Assembly (NCBI RefSeq): GCF_018327705.1 | Contig: NZ_BNEM01000001.1 | Span: 4,402,001 to 4,466,000 of the forward strand | From: Catellatospora sp. TT07R-123 | Lineage (GTDB): Bacteria; Actinomycetota; Actinomycetes; Mycobacteriales; Micromonosporaceae | Length of the DNA: 64,000 nucleotides | Reading direction: 5' to 3' | Shown: piece by piece, positions 45,327 to 53,693 of the stretch | How the letters are laid out: every line of letters starts with the position of its first letter | Numbering within the stretch: the stretch's first letter is position 1 | Program-made: the position numbers and the translations under genes | The notes under the pieces: model-generated | Databases searched by the model: none | Seen by the model: the letters and a program-made list of their open reading frames with translations, nothing else | What the model was told of the DNA's origin: nothing

Positions 45327-46256
45327 CTACCCCTGCGTCAGCGGTGGTACGAACACCGCCACCGCCACCAGCACCGCGAACACCCCGGCCAGCACCGCCG
45401 CCTGCACGAAGTTGCGGTTCTCCCGCGGCGCGTAGGCCAGGCCCAGGCCGCAGGCGACGCCGGTGACGAACCCGCCCAGGTGACCCTGCCACGAGATGCC
45501 CGGCAGGAACGAGATCACGACGTTGACCAGGATGACCGGCACGACCGACATCGCGTCGCGCCCCAGCCGCCGCAGCACGAGGAAGTACGCCGCGAACAGG
45601 CCGAAGATGGCCGTCGACGCACCGGCGGAGAACGCGTACGGGCTGAGCAGCGCGCAGGCCACGTTGCCGCCGAACCCGCACAGCAGGTAGAGCGCCGCGA
45701 ACCGGATCGGGCCGAGCGCGGCCTCCAGGGACCGGCCGAGCACCCACAGCGCCCACATGTTCAGCGCGAGGTGGATCACGCCGTAGTGCAGGAACATCGC
45801 CGTGAAGAGGCGGTAGTAGGCCCCGTCGTGGATGCCGGTGAAGACCTCGCCGTACTGCGGCAGCGCGCCGAGGTAGAGGCCGCCCTCGATCTTGGTGACG
45901 GTGCGGCCGAGCGCCGCGCCCCACTCGTGCACCGGGGTCGAACCGCTGGTCAGGGTGTCCATGCCGTACAGGACGGCCAGCACGGCGAAGACGGCGACGT
46001 TGATGCCGATCAGCGCCTTGGTGACATACCCGTGCATGCCCGCGCGCGACCCGCCGAAGTGGGTCAGCGCGGGGCGCTGGGTGCGGCGGCCCTCGGCGAC
46101 GCAGTCGGGGCACTGGTGCCCGACCGACGCCGGGATCATGCAGTCGGGGCAGATCGGCCGTCCGCACCTGGTGCAGGTCAGATGCGTCTCCCGCCCCCGG
46201 TGGCGGTAGCAGACTGGCACAGCGGCTTGACCACTCTGGGGTGCGGGAGACGTCAT
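45327..46256 (-). CDS. rhomboid family intramembrane serine protease with N-terminal zinc finger
   Basis: 309 aa from ATG 46256. Residues 16-53 form a B-box-like zinc finger (CYRHRGRETHLTCTRCGRPI, then CPDC twice). Six or seven helices follow. Catalytic Ser214 in GASTAIFG and His259 in GHLGG, with the HLALN motif (H162, N166) on the earlier helix. It cleaves transmembrane segments within the bilayer. The finger is a common addition in actinobacteria. It starts 10 bases after the cyclophilin stop, so the two form an operon; pairing with a prolyl isomerase is frequent. Confidence 0.93.
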   Translation of the reverse strand: MTSPAPQSGQAAVPVCYRHRGRETHLTCTRCGRPICPDCMIPASVGHQCPDCVAEGRRTQRPALTHFGGSRAGMHGYVTKALIGINVAVFAVLAVLYGMDTLTSGSTPVHEWGAALGRTVTKIEGGLYLGALPQYGEVFTGIHDGAYYRLFTAMFLHYGVIHLALNMWALWVLGRSLEAALGPIRFAALYLLCGFGGNVACALLSPYAFSAGASTAIFGLFAAYFLVLRRLGRDAMSVVPVILVNVVISFLPGISWQGHLGGFVTGVACGLGLAYAPRENRNFVQAAVLAGVFAVLVAVAVFVPPLTQG

Positions 46257-46266
46257 GCGGACGAGA

Positions 46267-46791
46267 CTAGCGCTCAATCTCGATTCGCTCGATGACGAGC
46301 GGCTCCAGCGGGCGGTCCATCGGGTCCGTCGCGGTGCTGGAGATCGAGTCGACGATCTTCTGCGACTCCGCGTCGGCGACCACGCCGAAGATGGTGTGCT
46401 TGCGGTTCAGCCACGACGTCGGCGCGGTGGTGATGAAGAACTGCGACCCGTTGGTGCCCGGGCCGGCGTTCGCCATCGCCAGCAGGTACGGCTTGTCGAA
46501 GACCAGCTCCGGGTGGATCTCGTCGGCGAAGGTGTAGCCGGGGCCGCCGCGACCGGTGCCGGTCGGGTCGCCAGTCTGGATCATGAAGCCGTCGATCACG
46601 CGGTGGAACGGGGTGCCGTCGTAGTACGGCCCCTTGATCGGAGCACCGGTGCGCGGGTCGGTCGCGCCCTCGCGGGTGCCCTCGGCGAGCTCCACGAAGT
46701 TGCGGACGGTCTTGGGCGCGTGGTTGCCGAACAGCTCAAGACGGATCGGGCCGGCGCTGGTGTGCAGGACGGCGTAACGGGCGTCAGCCAC
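46267..46791 (-). CDS. peptidyl-prolyl cis-trans isomerase (cyclophilin type)
   Basis: 174 aa, cytosolic (no signal peptide). Catalytic Arg in [15 protein letters not shown] at about 62-76; the conserved [10 protein letters not shown] at about 110 and W/H in [11 protein letters not shown] near 125. Assists folding of proline-containing proteins. First gene of the pair with rhomboid. Confidence 0.96.
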   Translation of the reverse strand: MADARYAVLHTSAGPIRLELFGNHAPKTVRNFVELAEGTREGATDPRTGAPIKGPYYDGTPFHRVIDGFMIQTGDPTGTGRGGPGYTFADEIHPELVFDKPYLLAMANAGPGTNGSQFFITTAPTSWLNRKHTIFGVVADAESQKIVDSISSTATDPMDRPLEPLVIERIEIER

Positions 46792-47016
46792 GTCTTCTCT
46801 CCCGAATTTCTTGGTGGTCAGTTACCGACAGATTCTCCCATGTGCCCGTTCCGGTGGTGCGGAGGCATCCGGCGAGGCAGGATGACACTCGGGGACATGA
46901 GCAAGGCGCGCCTTCGTATCGATTCGATCGCGCGCTTTGTGCACCACAGGGCGCGGGGGCGCCCTGCGGCTGATATCTGCCGTTCGCGGGGGCGGCCGGC
47001 AGGAAGGCGGGGGAAC

Positions 47017-47688
47017 ATGTTGGGTTTCAAACCGCACAAGACGCGCGGGGAGCTCATGCGGGATGAAATGGGCCAGAGCTGGGACCATTTCCTCCAGGCG
47101 GCGACGCACGCCGCCGGCGGAGTCGGCCACCGGATCGGGCCGACCACCGGAAAGATGCGCCGCGCCACGTCCGGCGGGATCGACTCGACCATGTCAAGCC
47201 TGGCGCCGCTGATCGCGGCCTACCGGGAGGGCGCGGCGAGCGCCTCCTCTACCGCGAAGAAGGCGAAGGCCAAGGCGCGGAAGAAGGAGTCGCAGGTGTC
47301 GCACAGGAACACCAAGATGCTCGTCGGCCTGCTCGCGGCCGGGATCGCCGCCGGCGCCGTGGGTGCGCTGGTCGTCAGGCGCCGCAGGCAGCAGCAGTGG
47401 TCGGAGTACGACCCGAGCCAGGCCCTGGAGTCGGCGCGCTCGGACAGCCGCGCCATGGTCGACAAGGTGTCCGGCAAGACGGACACGGCCATCGACAAGG
47501 CCACCCACCACGCCAGCAAGGCGATGGACAAGACGGCCGACAAGCTGCACTCGGCGGCGTCCCAGCTCAAGGACAGCCGCGGTGCCGCGAAGTCCAAGGT
47601 CGACGACATGGCCGAAGCGGCCAACGACGCGACGGACAGCTTCGTCTCGAAGTACTCGTCCTCGGGCTCGAAGAACAGCCGCATGTAG
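47017..47688 (+). CDS. YtxH-like membrane-anchored protein with Ala/Lys-rich helices
   Basis: 223 aa from ATG 47017 behind GGAAGGCGGGGGAAC; the frame continues upstream without a start context. N-terminal soluble part of about 95 aa, a single helix at about 95-115 (MLVGLLAAGIAAGAVGALVV) with RRRR after it, then a long amphipathic region rich in Ser/Lys/Asp/Ala (VSGKTDTAIDKATHHASKAM) like late-embryogenesis or YtxH stress proteins. Probably a stress-linked envelope protein. Convergent with corA. Confidence 0.8.
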   Translation: MLGFKPHKTRGELMRDEMGQSWDHFLQAATHAAGGVGHRIGPTTGKMRRATSGGIDSTMSSLAPLIAAYREGAASASSTAKKAKAKARKKESQVSHRNTKMLVGLLAAGIAAGAVGALVVRRRRQQQWSEYDPSQALESARSDSRAMVDKVSGKTDTAIDKATHHASKAMDKTADKLHSAASQLKDSRGAAKSKVDDMAEAANDATDSFVSKYSSSGSKNSRM

Positions 47689-47693
47689 CGGAC

Positions 47694-47728
47694 CGCCGGT
47701 GGGGCGCCCCAGCGGCGCCCCACCGGCG
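47694..47728. terminator. convergent terminator
   Basis: CGCCGGTGGGGCGCC pairs over 15 bp with its complement, loop of 5, filling the whole gap between the YtxH-like gene and corA. Confidence 0.8.
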
Positions 47729-48886
47729 TCACAGCCAGCCGGAGCGCCGGAACGAGCGGTAGATGCCGTACGACACGGCCAGGGCGAAGGCCATGGTCAC
47801 CGGGTAGCCGTAGCGCATGTGCAGTTCCGGCATGTACTCGAAGTTCATGCCGTAGACGCCGGTGATCGCGGTCCACGCCGCGGCCATACCGGCGTAGGCG
47901 GCGATCTTGCGCATGTCGTTGTTCTGGTCGACGGAGACCTGGGCCAGGCGCGCCTGCATGATCGAGATCAGCAGGTCGTCGTACCCGCCGACCTGCTCGA
48001 CCACGCGGGCCAGGTGGTCCTGGACGTCCCGGAAGTACTTGCGCAGCTCCTTGGTGATCTCCGGGGTGTCGGAGAGCATCGCCTGGAGCGGCCGCTGCAA
48101 CGGCAGCGCCGCGCGCTTGAACTCCACGAGCTCGCGCTTGAGCTGGTAGATGCGCTGCATCCGGCCGCTGGAGTCGCGGGAGAACACCGCCTCCTCCAGC
48201 ACGTCCACGTCCTGGCCGATGCCGTCGGCGGCCAGCACGTACAGGTCGACCACGTGGTCGAGCACCCCGTATGCCACCGCCCACGGGCCCTGGCGCAGCA
48301 GCTCGGGGCGGCTCTCCAGGAGCTCGCGGACCGGCCGGAGCCGGCAGGCGTTGCCGTGGCGCACCGAGATGACGAAGTCGGGGCCGATGAACAGCATGAT
48401 CTGCCCGGTCTCGACGACCTCGGAGGTGTCGGTCAGCTCCTTGTGCTCGACGTAGCGGGCGGTGCGCAGCACCAGGAAGTGCACGTCGCCGAACTGCTCC
48501 AGCTTCGGCCGCTGCCCGGCGCTGACCACGTCCTCGACCGCGAGCTCGTGCAGGTCGTACGCCTCGGCGATACCCGCCATCTGCTCGGCGTCGGGCGCGT
48601 GCAGCCCCAGCCACACGAACGCCCCCGGCGTGCGCTTGGCCTGCGCCAGCGCCTCGCGGTAGTCGCCCGTGGACGGCAGCCGCCGGCCCTGCTCGTAGAT
48701 GGCGCAGTCGACGATCGCGTCACGGCGCCCGCCCGGCTGGAGCGGGATGGCGGCCGCCTCGTCGGCGCCGAGCCCGATTCCCGAGACGAGCCTGCTCATG
48801 GCGCGCGCGGGGGCGCTGAACGCGCGGGTCAGGCGGTCGCCGTTGGAGGCGCGCCGGCCAGGTTCGTCCCGGATGTCGTCGACCAC
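47729..48886 (-). CDS. corA: CorA family magnesium/cobalt transporter
   Basis: 385 aa from a GTG behind AAGGGGG (MVDDIRDEPG). Large cytoplasmic N-terminal domain, then two C-terminal helices with the selectivity motif YGMNFEYMPEL at about 330-340. The periplasmic MPEL loop is the standard Mg form. Functions as a pentamer that admits Mg2+. Its upstream region (48887-49327) holds strong hairpins. Confidence 0.95.
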   Translation of the reverse strand: MVDDIRDEPGRRASNGDRLTRAFSAPARAMSRLVSGIGLGADEAAAIPLQPGGRRDAIVDCAIYEQGRRLPSTGDYREALAQAKRTPGAFVWLGLHAPDAEQMAGIAEAYDLHELAVEDVVSAGQRPKLEQFGDVHFLVLRTARYVEHKELTDTSEVVETGQIMLFIGPDFVISVRHGNACRLRPVRELLESRPELLRQGPWAVAYGVLDHVVDLYVLAADGIGQDVDVLEEAVFSRDSSGRMQRIYQLKRELVEFKRAALPLQRPLQAMLSDTPEITKELRKYFRDVQDHLARVVEQVGGYDDLLISIMQARLAQVSVDQNNDMRKIAAYAGMAAAWTAITGVYGMNFEYMPELHMRYGYPVTMAFALAVSYGIYRSFRRSGWL

Positions 48887-49020
48887 AGCTCGCCCCCTTC
48901 GTGCGGCCGCCGCTGCGGCGGCGACTCCGCTCGACAGGCTACGCGCCGCGGGCACCGCGCCATGCGGCCGAGGGCACCACCGGCCGCGCGTCCCGGGCGA
49001 CGGGGTCCAGATACGACGAT

Positions 49021-49118
49021 GGCGCCGGGTGGACGTGTCTGCCGCGGTCGGGGGGAGATGCGGCAGGTCCACCCGGCGCCGGAACGGCACCCGGGGTGGG
49101 GGGTTGGGTGACCGTTCC
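49021..49118 (-). promoter_or_regulatory. two adjacent strong hairpins in the corA leader
   Basis: GGCGCCGGGTGGAC (49021-49034) pairs perfectly with 49067-49080; inside it CTGCCGC pairs with GCGGCAG. Immediately beside it GGAACGG/CCGTTCC (49081-49087 with 49112-49118) plus ACCC/GGGT closes a second hairpin. They lie 135-230 bases before corA, on its transcript. It does not match the known Mg2+ riboswitch pattern by eye. Confidence 0.5.
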
Positions 49119-49279
49119 TTCTTTCATCGGGGGCGGGGCAAAGCTGTCGGCACGTAGTCGACGCGCCGGACGAATTGTGATCCACGGAACGCGGGCGGGG
49201 GAACCCTGCATGCCGACCCAGCCATTGTCAGAAATGCGACAGAAATCGGTCGGATAACCGAATCGGCCAATGGCTGCGA

Positions 49280-49319
49280 AACAGCCCGGCAGCGCGGTTC
49301 GACCGCGCGCCGGGCTGTT
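49280..49319 (-). terminator. terminator of the aminotransferase gene
   Basis: AACAGCCCGGC then A then GCGCGG pairs with CCGCGCGCCGGGCTGTT; 17 bp with one bulge and loop TTCGA. Confidence 0.85.
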
Positions 49320-49327
49320 CGGGGACG

Positions 49328-50440
49328 TCAGCCGCGTACGGCCTCGATGGCGTCGGCGAGCCGGCGCACACCTTCGTCGATCTGGTCGGCGGTGACCGCG
49401 CTGAACGCCAGCCGCAGCGCGCTGGTGCCGCCCTCCAGCAGGAAGTCGGAGCCCTTCACCACGGCCACGCCTCGCTCGGCCGCCGCGGGCAGCAGCTTGT
49501 CCACGTGCACGTCGGCGGGCAGCTCGATCCAGAGGAAGTAGCCGCCGTCGGGCTCGGTGAACTCGACGCCCGGGATGTGCTTGCGCAGCGACTCGGCCAG
49601 CACCGACGCCCGCTCGGCCAGCGCCGCGCTGACGGTCGCCACCGAGCGGTCGATGTCGCCGGAGCGGCAGAACTCGTAGACGATGCCCTGCGCCACCTGG
49701 CCGGCCGAGATGTAGAGGTTGGTCGCGTTGCGGGCGATGTCGTCGATGACCTGCTTCGCACCCACCAGGTAGCCCACACGCACGCCGGGGCAGACCGTCT
49801 TGGTGAACGAGCTCGCGTGCACGACCACGTCGGCCGCGTCGCCGCCGCCGAGCTTCGTCATCGACAGCATCGAGGGCAGCGCGTCGCCGCGGAAGCGGAT
49901 GTCGACGTACGGGTCGTCCTCGAAGATCGTGAAGCCGTACTCGACGGCCAGCTCGATCAGCTCGCGCCGCTTCGCCACCGACAGCGTGACGCCCGCCGGG
50001 TTCTGGTAGTTCGGGATGATGTGCGCCAGCGTCGGCCGCACCCCGGACTCCAGCAGCGCGCGCAGCTCGGCGGTGTCGACGCCGTCGGGCCGCACCGTGA
50101 CCTGGTGCACGTGCGCGCCGAGCGAGCGCAGGTTGAGCAGCGTCCGGTCGTAGGTCGGCCTCTCGACCACGACGTGGTCGCCGGGCTTCACGAGCTGGTT
50201 GAACAGGAACGCGTCGGCCTGCAGCGAGCCGTTCGTGATGAGGACCTGGTCGACGGCGACACCGTGCTTGTCGGCCACCCACTTGCGCAGCGGTGCGTAG
50301 CCGTAGGAGTTGCCGTAGGCGGTGAGGCCGGCCGGGTCGGCGGCGAAGGCGCGGACGGCCGCGGCGCTGAGACCCTCGACATCGACGATGTCCAGGCTCG
50401 GGGCGCCCCGGGCGAAGGAGATGAGCTGCTCGGCGGTCAT
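49328..50440 (-). CDS. PLP-dependent aminotransferase (fold type I, MocR/KAT-II-like)
   Basis: 370 aa from ATG 50440. No DNA-binding N-terminus. N-terminal SFARGAPSLDIVD, then YGNSYGYAPLRKWVADK; the PLP-binding lysine is in SFTKTVCPGVRVGY at about 208, preceded by EDDPYVDIRF with the pyridine-contacting Asp. The substrate is probably an aromatic or 2-oxo-adipate-type amino acid in the kynurenine aminotransferase group; not decided. 86 bases downstream of the CBS gene. Confidence 0.88.
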   Translation of the reverse strand: MTAEQLISFARGAPSLDIVDVEGLSAAAVRAFAADPAGLTAYGNSYGYAPLRKWVADKHGVAVDQVLITNGSLQADAFLFNQLVKPGDHVVVERPTYDRTLLNLRSLGAHVHQVTVRPDGVDTAELRALLESGVRPTLAHIIPNYQNPAGVTLSVAKRRELIELAVEYGFTIFEDDPYVDIRFRGDALPSMLSMTKLGGGDAADVVVHASSFTKTVCPGVRVGYLVGAKQVIDDIARNATNLYISAGQVAQGIVYEFCRSGDIDRSVATVSAALAERASVLAESLRKHIPGVEFTEPDGGYFLWIELPADVHVDKLLPAAAERGVAVVKGSDFLLEGGTSALRLAFSAVTADQIDEGVRRLADAIEAVRG

Positions 50441-50526
50441 GGCCACCAAGCGTAATCGGCCCGAAATGCGGGACACCCCCACCCACCTGCGTTCAGCCGG
50501 GCGGGTGGGGTCCGGATACCGGGAAA

Positions 50527-50937
50527 TCACACGTTGGCGGTTGCCTCCGCACGGCGCAGGGCCCACACCCGCATCAGGTCGCGTACGGAGATGATGCCGA
50601 GTATCTCGTCGCCGTCGAGGACGGCGAGGTGGCGGAACCCGCCCCGGGTCATCGCCATGGCGGCCTCCTCCAGACTCCAGTCGGGGGACGCGTACACCAC
50701 GTCCCAGGTGATGTGGCCTGCACACTGCTCCACGTCCGGGTCCAGGCCCGAACCGATGGCATTGAGGATGTCGCGCTCGGTCATGATCCCGAGTCCTTCG
50801 CCATCCGGATCGATCACGATCGCCGAGCCGACGCGGCGCATCGACATGAGCTGAGCCGCCTGGCGCAGCGTGTGCTGCGGACCAACCAGCAGCACCGGCT
50901 TGCTCATCGCCTCCCGCACCTGCATGGCATGCGTCAT
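50527..50937 (-). CDS. CBS domain pair protein
   Basis: 136 aa from ATG 50937 behind AAGGGG (a TTG two codons upstream is possible). Two CBS domains: AMSKPVLLVGPQHTLRQAAQ, with SAIVIDPDGEGLGIMTERDI; and VVYASPDWSLEEAAMAM, with HLAVLDGDEILGIISVRDL. Such stand-alone pairs sense adenine nucleotides and modulate partner enzymes. It is divergent from the 51128 operon, so it may regulate that pathway or the aminotransferase downstream. Confidence 0.9.
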   Translation of the reverse strand: MTHAMQVREAMSKPVLLVGPQHTLRQAAQLMSMRRVGSAIVIDPDGEGLGIMTERDILNAIGSGLDPDVEQCAGHITWDVVYASPDWSLEEAAMAMTRGGFRHLAVLDGDEILGIISVRDLMRVWALRRAEATANV

Positions 50938-51127
50938 CTGCAATCACCCCTTCGGAACGCAACCCCATTGAAACGCACCGTACGGACATCTTGGGGCAGG
51001 TTCGGGCAGTTCACAAGACTTGTCATGGCCGCGAGCGTGTGTATCCGTGCCAACTCCGCACCCGGGGGCGGGTCTGCCGTGCAGTAGCCTTCACCAGCGA
51101 CGAGACCCCCTCCCCGAAGGAGAAACC

Positions 51128-51877
51128 ATGATCGGCATGGTGCTGGCCGCCGGCGCCGGGCGGCGACTGCGGCCCTACACCGACACGCTGCCCAAGGCCC
51201 TGGTGCCGGTGGACGGGGACACCACGATCCTCGACATCGCGCTGGCCAACCTGGCCGAGGCCGGGTTCACCGAGGTCGTGATCGTGGTCGGCTACCGGGC
51301 CGAGGCCGTCGAGGCCCGCCACGCCGCCATGCAGGAGAAGTACGGCGTGACCATCACCCTCGTGCACAACGACAAGGCCGAGGAGTGGAACAACGCGTAC
51401 TCGCTGTGGCTGGCGCGCGAGCACTTCGCCCGGGGCGTGCTGCTGGTCAACGGCGACACCGTGCACCCGGTGTCGATCGAGCACACCCTCCAGGCCGCCG
51501 CCGCCGACGCCGCGTACGCCGACGCGGGCATCGTGCTGGCGGTCGACGACGTGAAGAAGCTGGCCGACGAGGAGATGAAGGTCGTCTTCGGCACCGACGG
51601 CCGCCTCGCGAAGATCACCAAGCTGATGGACCCGGCCACCGCGCACGGGGAGTACATCGGCGCCACCCTGATCCGGCCCGAGGCCGCCGACGCGCTCGCC
51701 GACGCGCTGCGCGCCACCTGGGAGCGCGACCCCAACCTCTACTACGAGGACGGCTACCAGGAGCTCGCCGAGCGTGGCGGCACCGTCCGGGGCGCCGCGA
51801 TCGGCAAGGTGGACTGGGTCGAGGTCGACAACCACGACGACCTCGCCCGGGCCCGGGAGATCGCATGCCACTACTGA
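51128..51877 (+). CDS. sugar/polyol-phosphate nucleotidyltransferase (LicC-like)
   Basis: 249 aa from ATG 51128 behind GAAGGAG. NTP-transferase fold: VLAAGAGRRLRPYTDTLPKA at 5-24 with K23, VNGD with D110 as a metal ligand, and EEWNNAYSLWLA at about 85-96, a block typical of the CTP:phosphocholine/phospho-polyol cytidylyltransferase branch. Near its end DNHDDLARA closes the fold. It should form CDP-X (or NDP-X) from a phosphorylated small alcohol. It overlaps the next gene by 13 bases, and the third overlaps the second by 14: one tightly coupled pathway. Confidence 0.88.
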   Translation: MIGMVLAAGAGRRLRPYTDTLPKALVPVDGDTTILDIALANLAEAGFTEVVIVVGYRAEAVEARHAAMQEKYGVTITLVHNDKAEEWNNAYSLWLAREHFARGVLLVNGDTVHPVSIEHTLQAAAADAAYADAGIVLAVDDVKKLADEEMKVVFGTDGRLAKITKLMDPATAHGEYIGATLIRPEAADALADALRATWERDPNLYYEDGYQELAERGGTVRGAAIGKVDWVEVDNHDDLARAREIACHY

Positions 51878-52935
51878 CCCGGTCGGTGCAGACCCCGCTG
51901 AGCATCGACGTACGCCGCGGGGCGATCGCCGCGCTGGGACCGCTGCTGGTCGACCGGCGCATCTCCGCGGGCGGCGACGTCGCGGTGGTGGTCGGCCCCG
52001 GCCAGGGCGAGCGCATCGCCGAACTGATCGCCCCGACCCTGGACCACGCGCTGGTCCTGCACGTCGAGGGCGGGACGGTCGAGTCGGCGCTGGCGCTGGG
52101 CGAGAAGCTACGCGGGCGCAACCTGGACGCCGTGGTCGGCATCGGCGGCGGCAAGACCATCGACACGACGAAGTACGCGGCCTCGCGATACGGCATCCCG
52201 ATGGTGGCCGTCGCGACCAGCCTGGCCAACGACGGCATCGCCTCCCCCGTCGCCACGCTGGACCACGACGGCGGCCGGGGCTCCTACGGCGTGCACATCC
52301 CGCTGGCGGTCGTGGTCGACCTCGACTTCGTCGAGCAGGGCCCGGACCGGCAGACCCGGGCCGGGGTCGGCGAGACGCTGAGCAAGATCAACGCGATCGC
52401 CGACTGGCAGCTCTCGAACCAGGTCACCGGCGAGCCGGTGGACGGCCTGGCCGTGGCGATGGCCCGCTCCGGCGCCGAGGCGGTGCTGCGCCACCCCGGC
52501 GACGTCACCGACGACGGCTTCGTGACGGTGCTGGCCGAGTCGCTGATCACCAGCGGCCTGGCCATGGCGATCGCCGGCACGTCCCGGCCCGCCAGCGGCG
52601 GCTGCCACGAGATCTCGCACGCGCTGGACATCCTGTTCCCCGGCACGGCCGGGCACGGCGAGCAGTGCGGCCTCGGGGCCCTGTTCTGCACGTACCTGCG
52701 GGCCTCGATCGACCCGGCGCAGCGGACCCGCTTCGACGAGATCAGCGCCTGCCTGAAGCGGCACGACCTGCCGCGCACACCGGCCGACCTGGGCCTGAGC
52801 AACGACGACTTCGCCCGCGCGGTGGAGTACGCCCCGCGTACCCGGCCCGACCGGTACACCATCCTGGAGCACCTGAACCTGGGCTACGAGCAGATCCGCG
52901 AGCGGGTGGGAGACTACGCCGATGTCATCGACTGA
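51865..52935 (+). CDS. iron-containing alcohol dehydrogenase family protein, glycerol-1-phosphate dehydrogenase-like
   Basis: 356 aa. NAD-binding GIGGGKTIDTTKYAA with Gly 94-96; ATSLANDGIASPVA near 118-130, as in AraM/EgsA enzymes. Metal site His in GGCHEISHALD (H248, H252) and AGHGEQCG (H264). The first metal Asp of the family lies in a GxGD motif; here GVGE (167-170) has Glu. AraM/EgsA reduce dihydroxyacetone phosphate to sn-glycerol-1-phosphate. Placed between a nucleotidyltransferase and a CDP-alcohol transferase, it probably supplies the phosphorylated polyol. Confidence 0.85.
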   Translation: MPLLTRSVQTPLSIDVRRGAIAALGPLLVDRRISAGGDVAVVVGPGQGERIAELIAPTLDHALVLHVEGGTVESALALGEKLRGRNLDAVVGIGGGKTIDTTKYAASRYGIPMVAVATSLANDGIASPVATLDHDGGRGSYGVHIPLAVVVDLDFVEQGPDRQTRAGVGETLSKINAIADWQLSNQVTGEPVDGLAVAMARSGAEAVLRHPGDVTDDGFVTVLAESLITSGLAMAIAGTSRPASGGCHEISHALDILFPGTAGHGEQCGLGALFCTYLRASIDPAQRTRFDEISACLKRHDLPRTPADLGLSNDDFARAVEYAPRTRPDRYTILEHLNLGYEQIRERVGDYADVID

Positions 52936-53617
52936 GCTGCACGCGGCGCCGGTGCGGCGCCCCTCCGCCGCCGACTTCTACGCCGTCAACCGCGGTGGCG
53001 GCCTGTTCTCCGAGGCGCTCAGCCAGCGGCTCGGCGCGGTCTTCGCGCTGATCGCCGAGCGCACCGGCCTCAAGCCGACCACGCTGACCCTGGCCAACCT
53101 GGTGCTCGGGCTGACCGTGTCGACGCTGCTGGTGGTGCGCGGGCAGGGCGGCCTGGTGCTGGGGCTGCTGGCGCTGGTCGGCTGGCAGGTGGCGTACTCG
53201 CTGGACTGCGCCGACGGGCAGCTCGCCCGGGTCACCAAGCAGGGCAGCCTGGCCGGGGCGCGCATCGACATCCTGTGCGACGTCGCGGCCCAGATCGGGC
53301 TGGTCACCGCGCTGGTGGCGGTCGCCAAGCCGCCGGTGTGGCTGGCCGCGCTGTTCGCGGGCTCGTGGATGGTCAACCTGGTGACCAGCGTGCTGGCCAC
53401 CAGCGACAAGGCCCAGTCGATGGTCACCTCGACCTCGCTGCCGGTGCGGCTGGTGAAGCTGGTCCGCGACTACGGCGCCGTGATCTTCACAGCCGGCCTG
53501 GTGCTGGCCTTCGCGCCCGCGCTGACCGTCTGGTTCATCGCCGCGTTCACCGTGGTCAACTTCGGCTTCCTCCTGGCCAGCATCGCCTTCACGGCCCGCT
53601 CGGCGTACCGCTCGTAG
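52922..53617 (+). CDS. CDP-alcohol phosphatidyltransferase family membrane enzyme
   Basis: 231 aa, six hydrophobic segments. The complete catalytic motif D-x2-D-G-x2-A-R-x8-G-x3-D-x3-D is at 95-120 (DCADGQLAR ... GARIDILCD), binding two metals and the CDP-alcohol. It transfers a phosphoalcohol from a CDP-activated donor to an acceptor or a lipid backbone to a polyol phosphate. With the two upstream enzymes it should complete synthesis of a phospholipid or phospho-polyol linkage. The acceptor is unknown. Confidence 0.9.
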   Translation: MSSTELHAAPVRRPSAADFYAVNRGGGLFSEALSQRLGAVFALIAERTGLKPTTLTLANLVLGLTVSTLLVVRGQGGLVLGLLALVGWQVAYSLDCADGQLARVTKQGSLAGARIDILCDVAAQIGLVTALVAVAKPPVWLAALFAGSWMVNLVTSVLATSDKAQSMVTSTSLPVRLVKLVRDYGAVIFTAGLVLAFAPALTVWFIAAFTVVNFGFLLASIAFTARSAYRS

Positions 53618-53641
53618 CGGAGGCGCACCTGCATCGCTCAG

Positions 53642-53693
53642 CCTTAGAACTGTACCTCTAAGAGGCGCGCCTCTTAGAGGTACAGTTCTAAGG
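53642..53693. promoter_or_regulatory. 52-bp perfect palindrome overlapping the ATPase start
   Basis: CCTTAGAACTGTACCTCTAA... is followed by its exact complement; all 26 positions match and the centre is GGCGCGCC. Each half contains TTAGA-N8-TCTAA (53645-53662 and 53673-53690), itself an inverted repeat, so two operator-like sites lie head-to-head. It ends on the G of the GTG start at 53693 and lies 25 bases after the phosphatidyltransferase stop. It could be an autoregulatory operator, a terminator, or both. Confidence 0.85.

Larger units (their letters stand above)
48887..49327. other. long non-coding region upstream of corA
   Basis: 441 bases between corA and the aminotransferase, with hairpins at 49021-49080 and 49081-49118, a terminator at 49280-49319, and A/T-richer sequence around 49150-49260 that should carry the corA promoter. 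No gene seen. Confidence 0.6.

Noticed and set aside
46255-47016. Long N-terminal extension of the YtxH-like gene
   Set aside because: The extension runs antisense to the cyclophilin gene; the ATG at 47017 has a good ribosome site.
49021-49118. M-box magnesium riboswitch upstream of corA
   Set aside because: Strong hairpins exist but none of the conserved M-box core sequence is recognisable; kept only as an unclassified leader structure.
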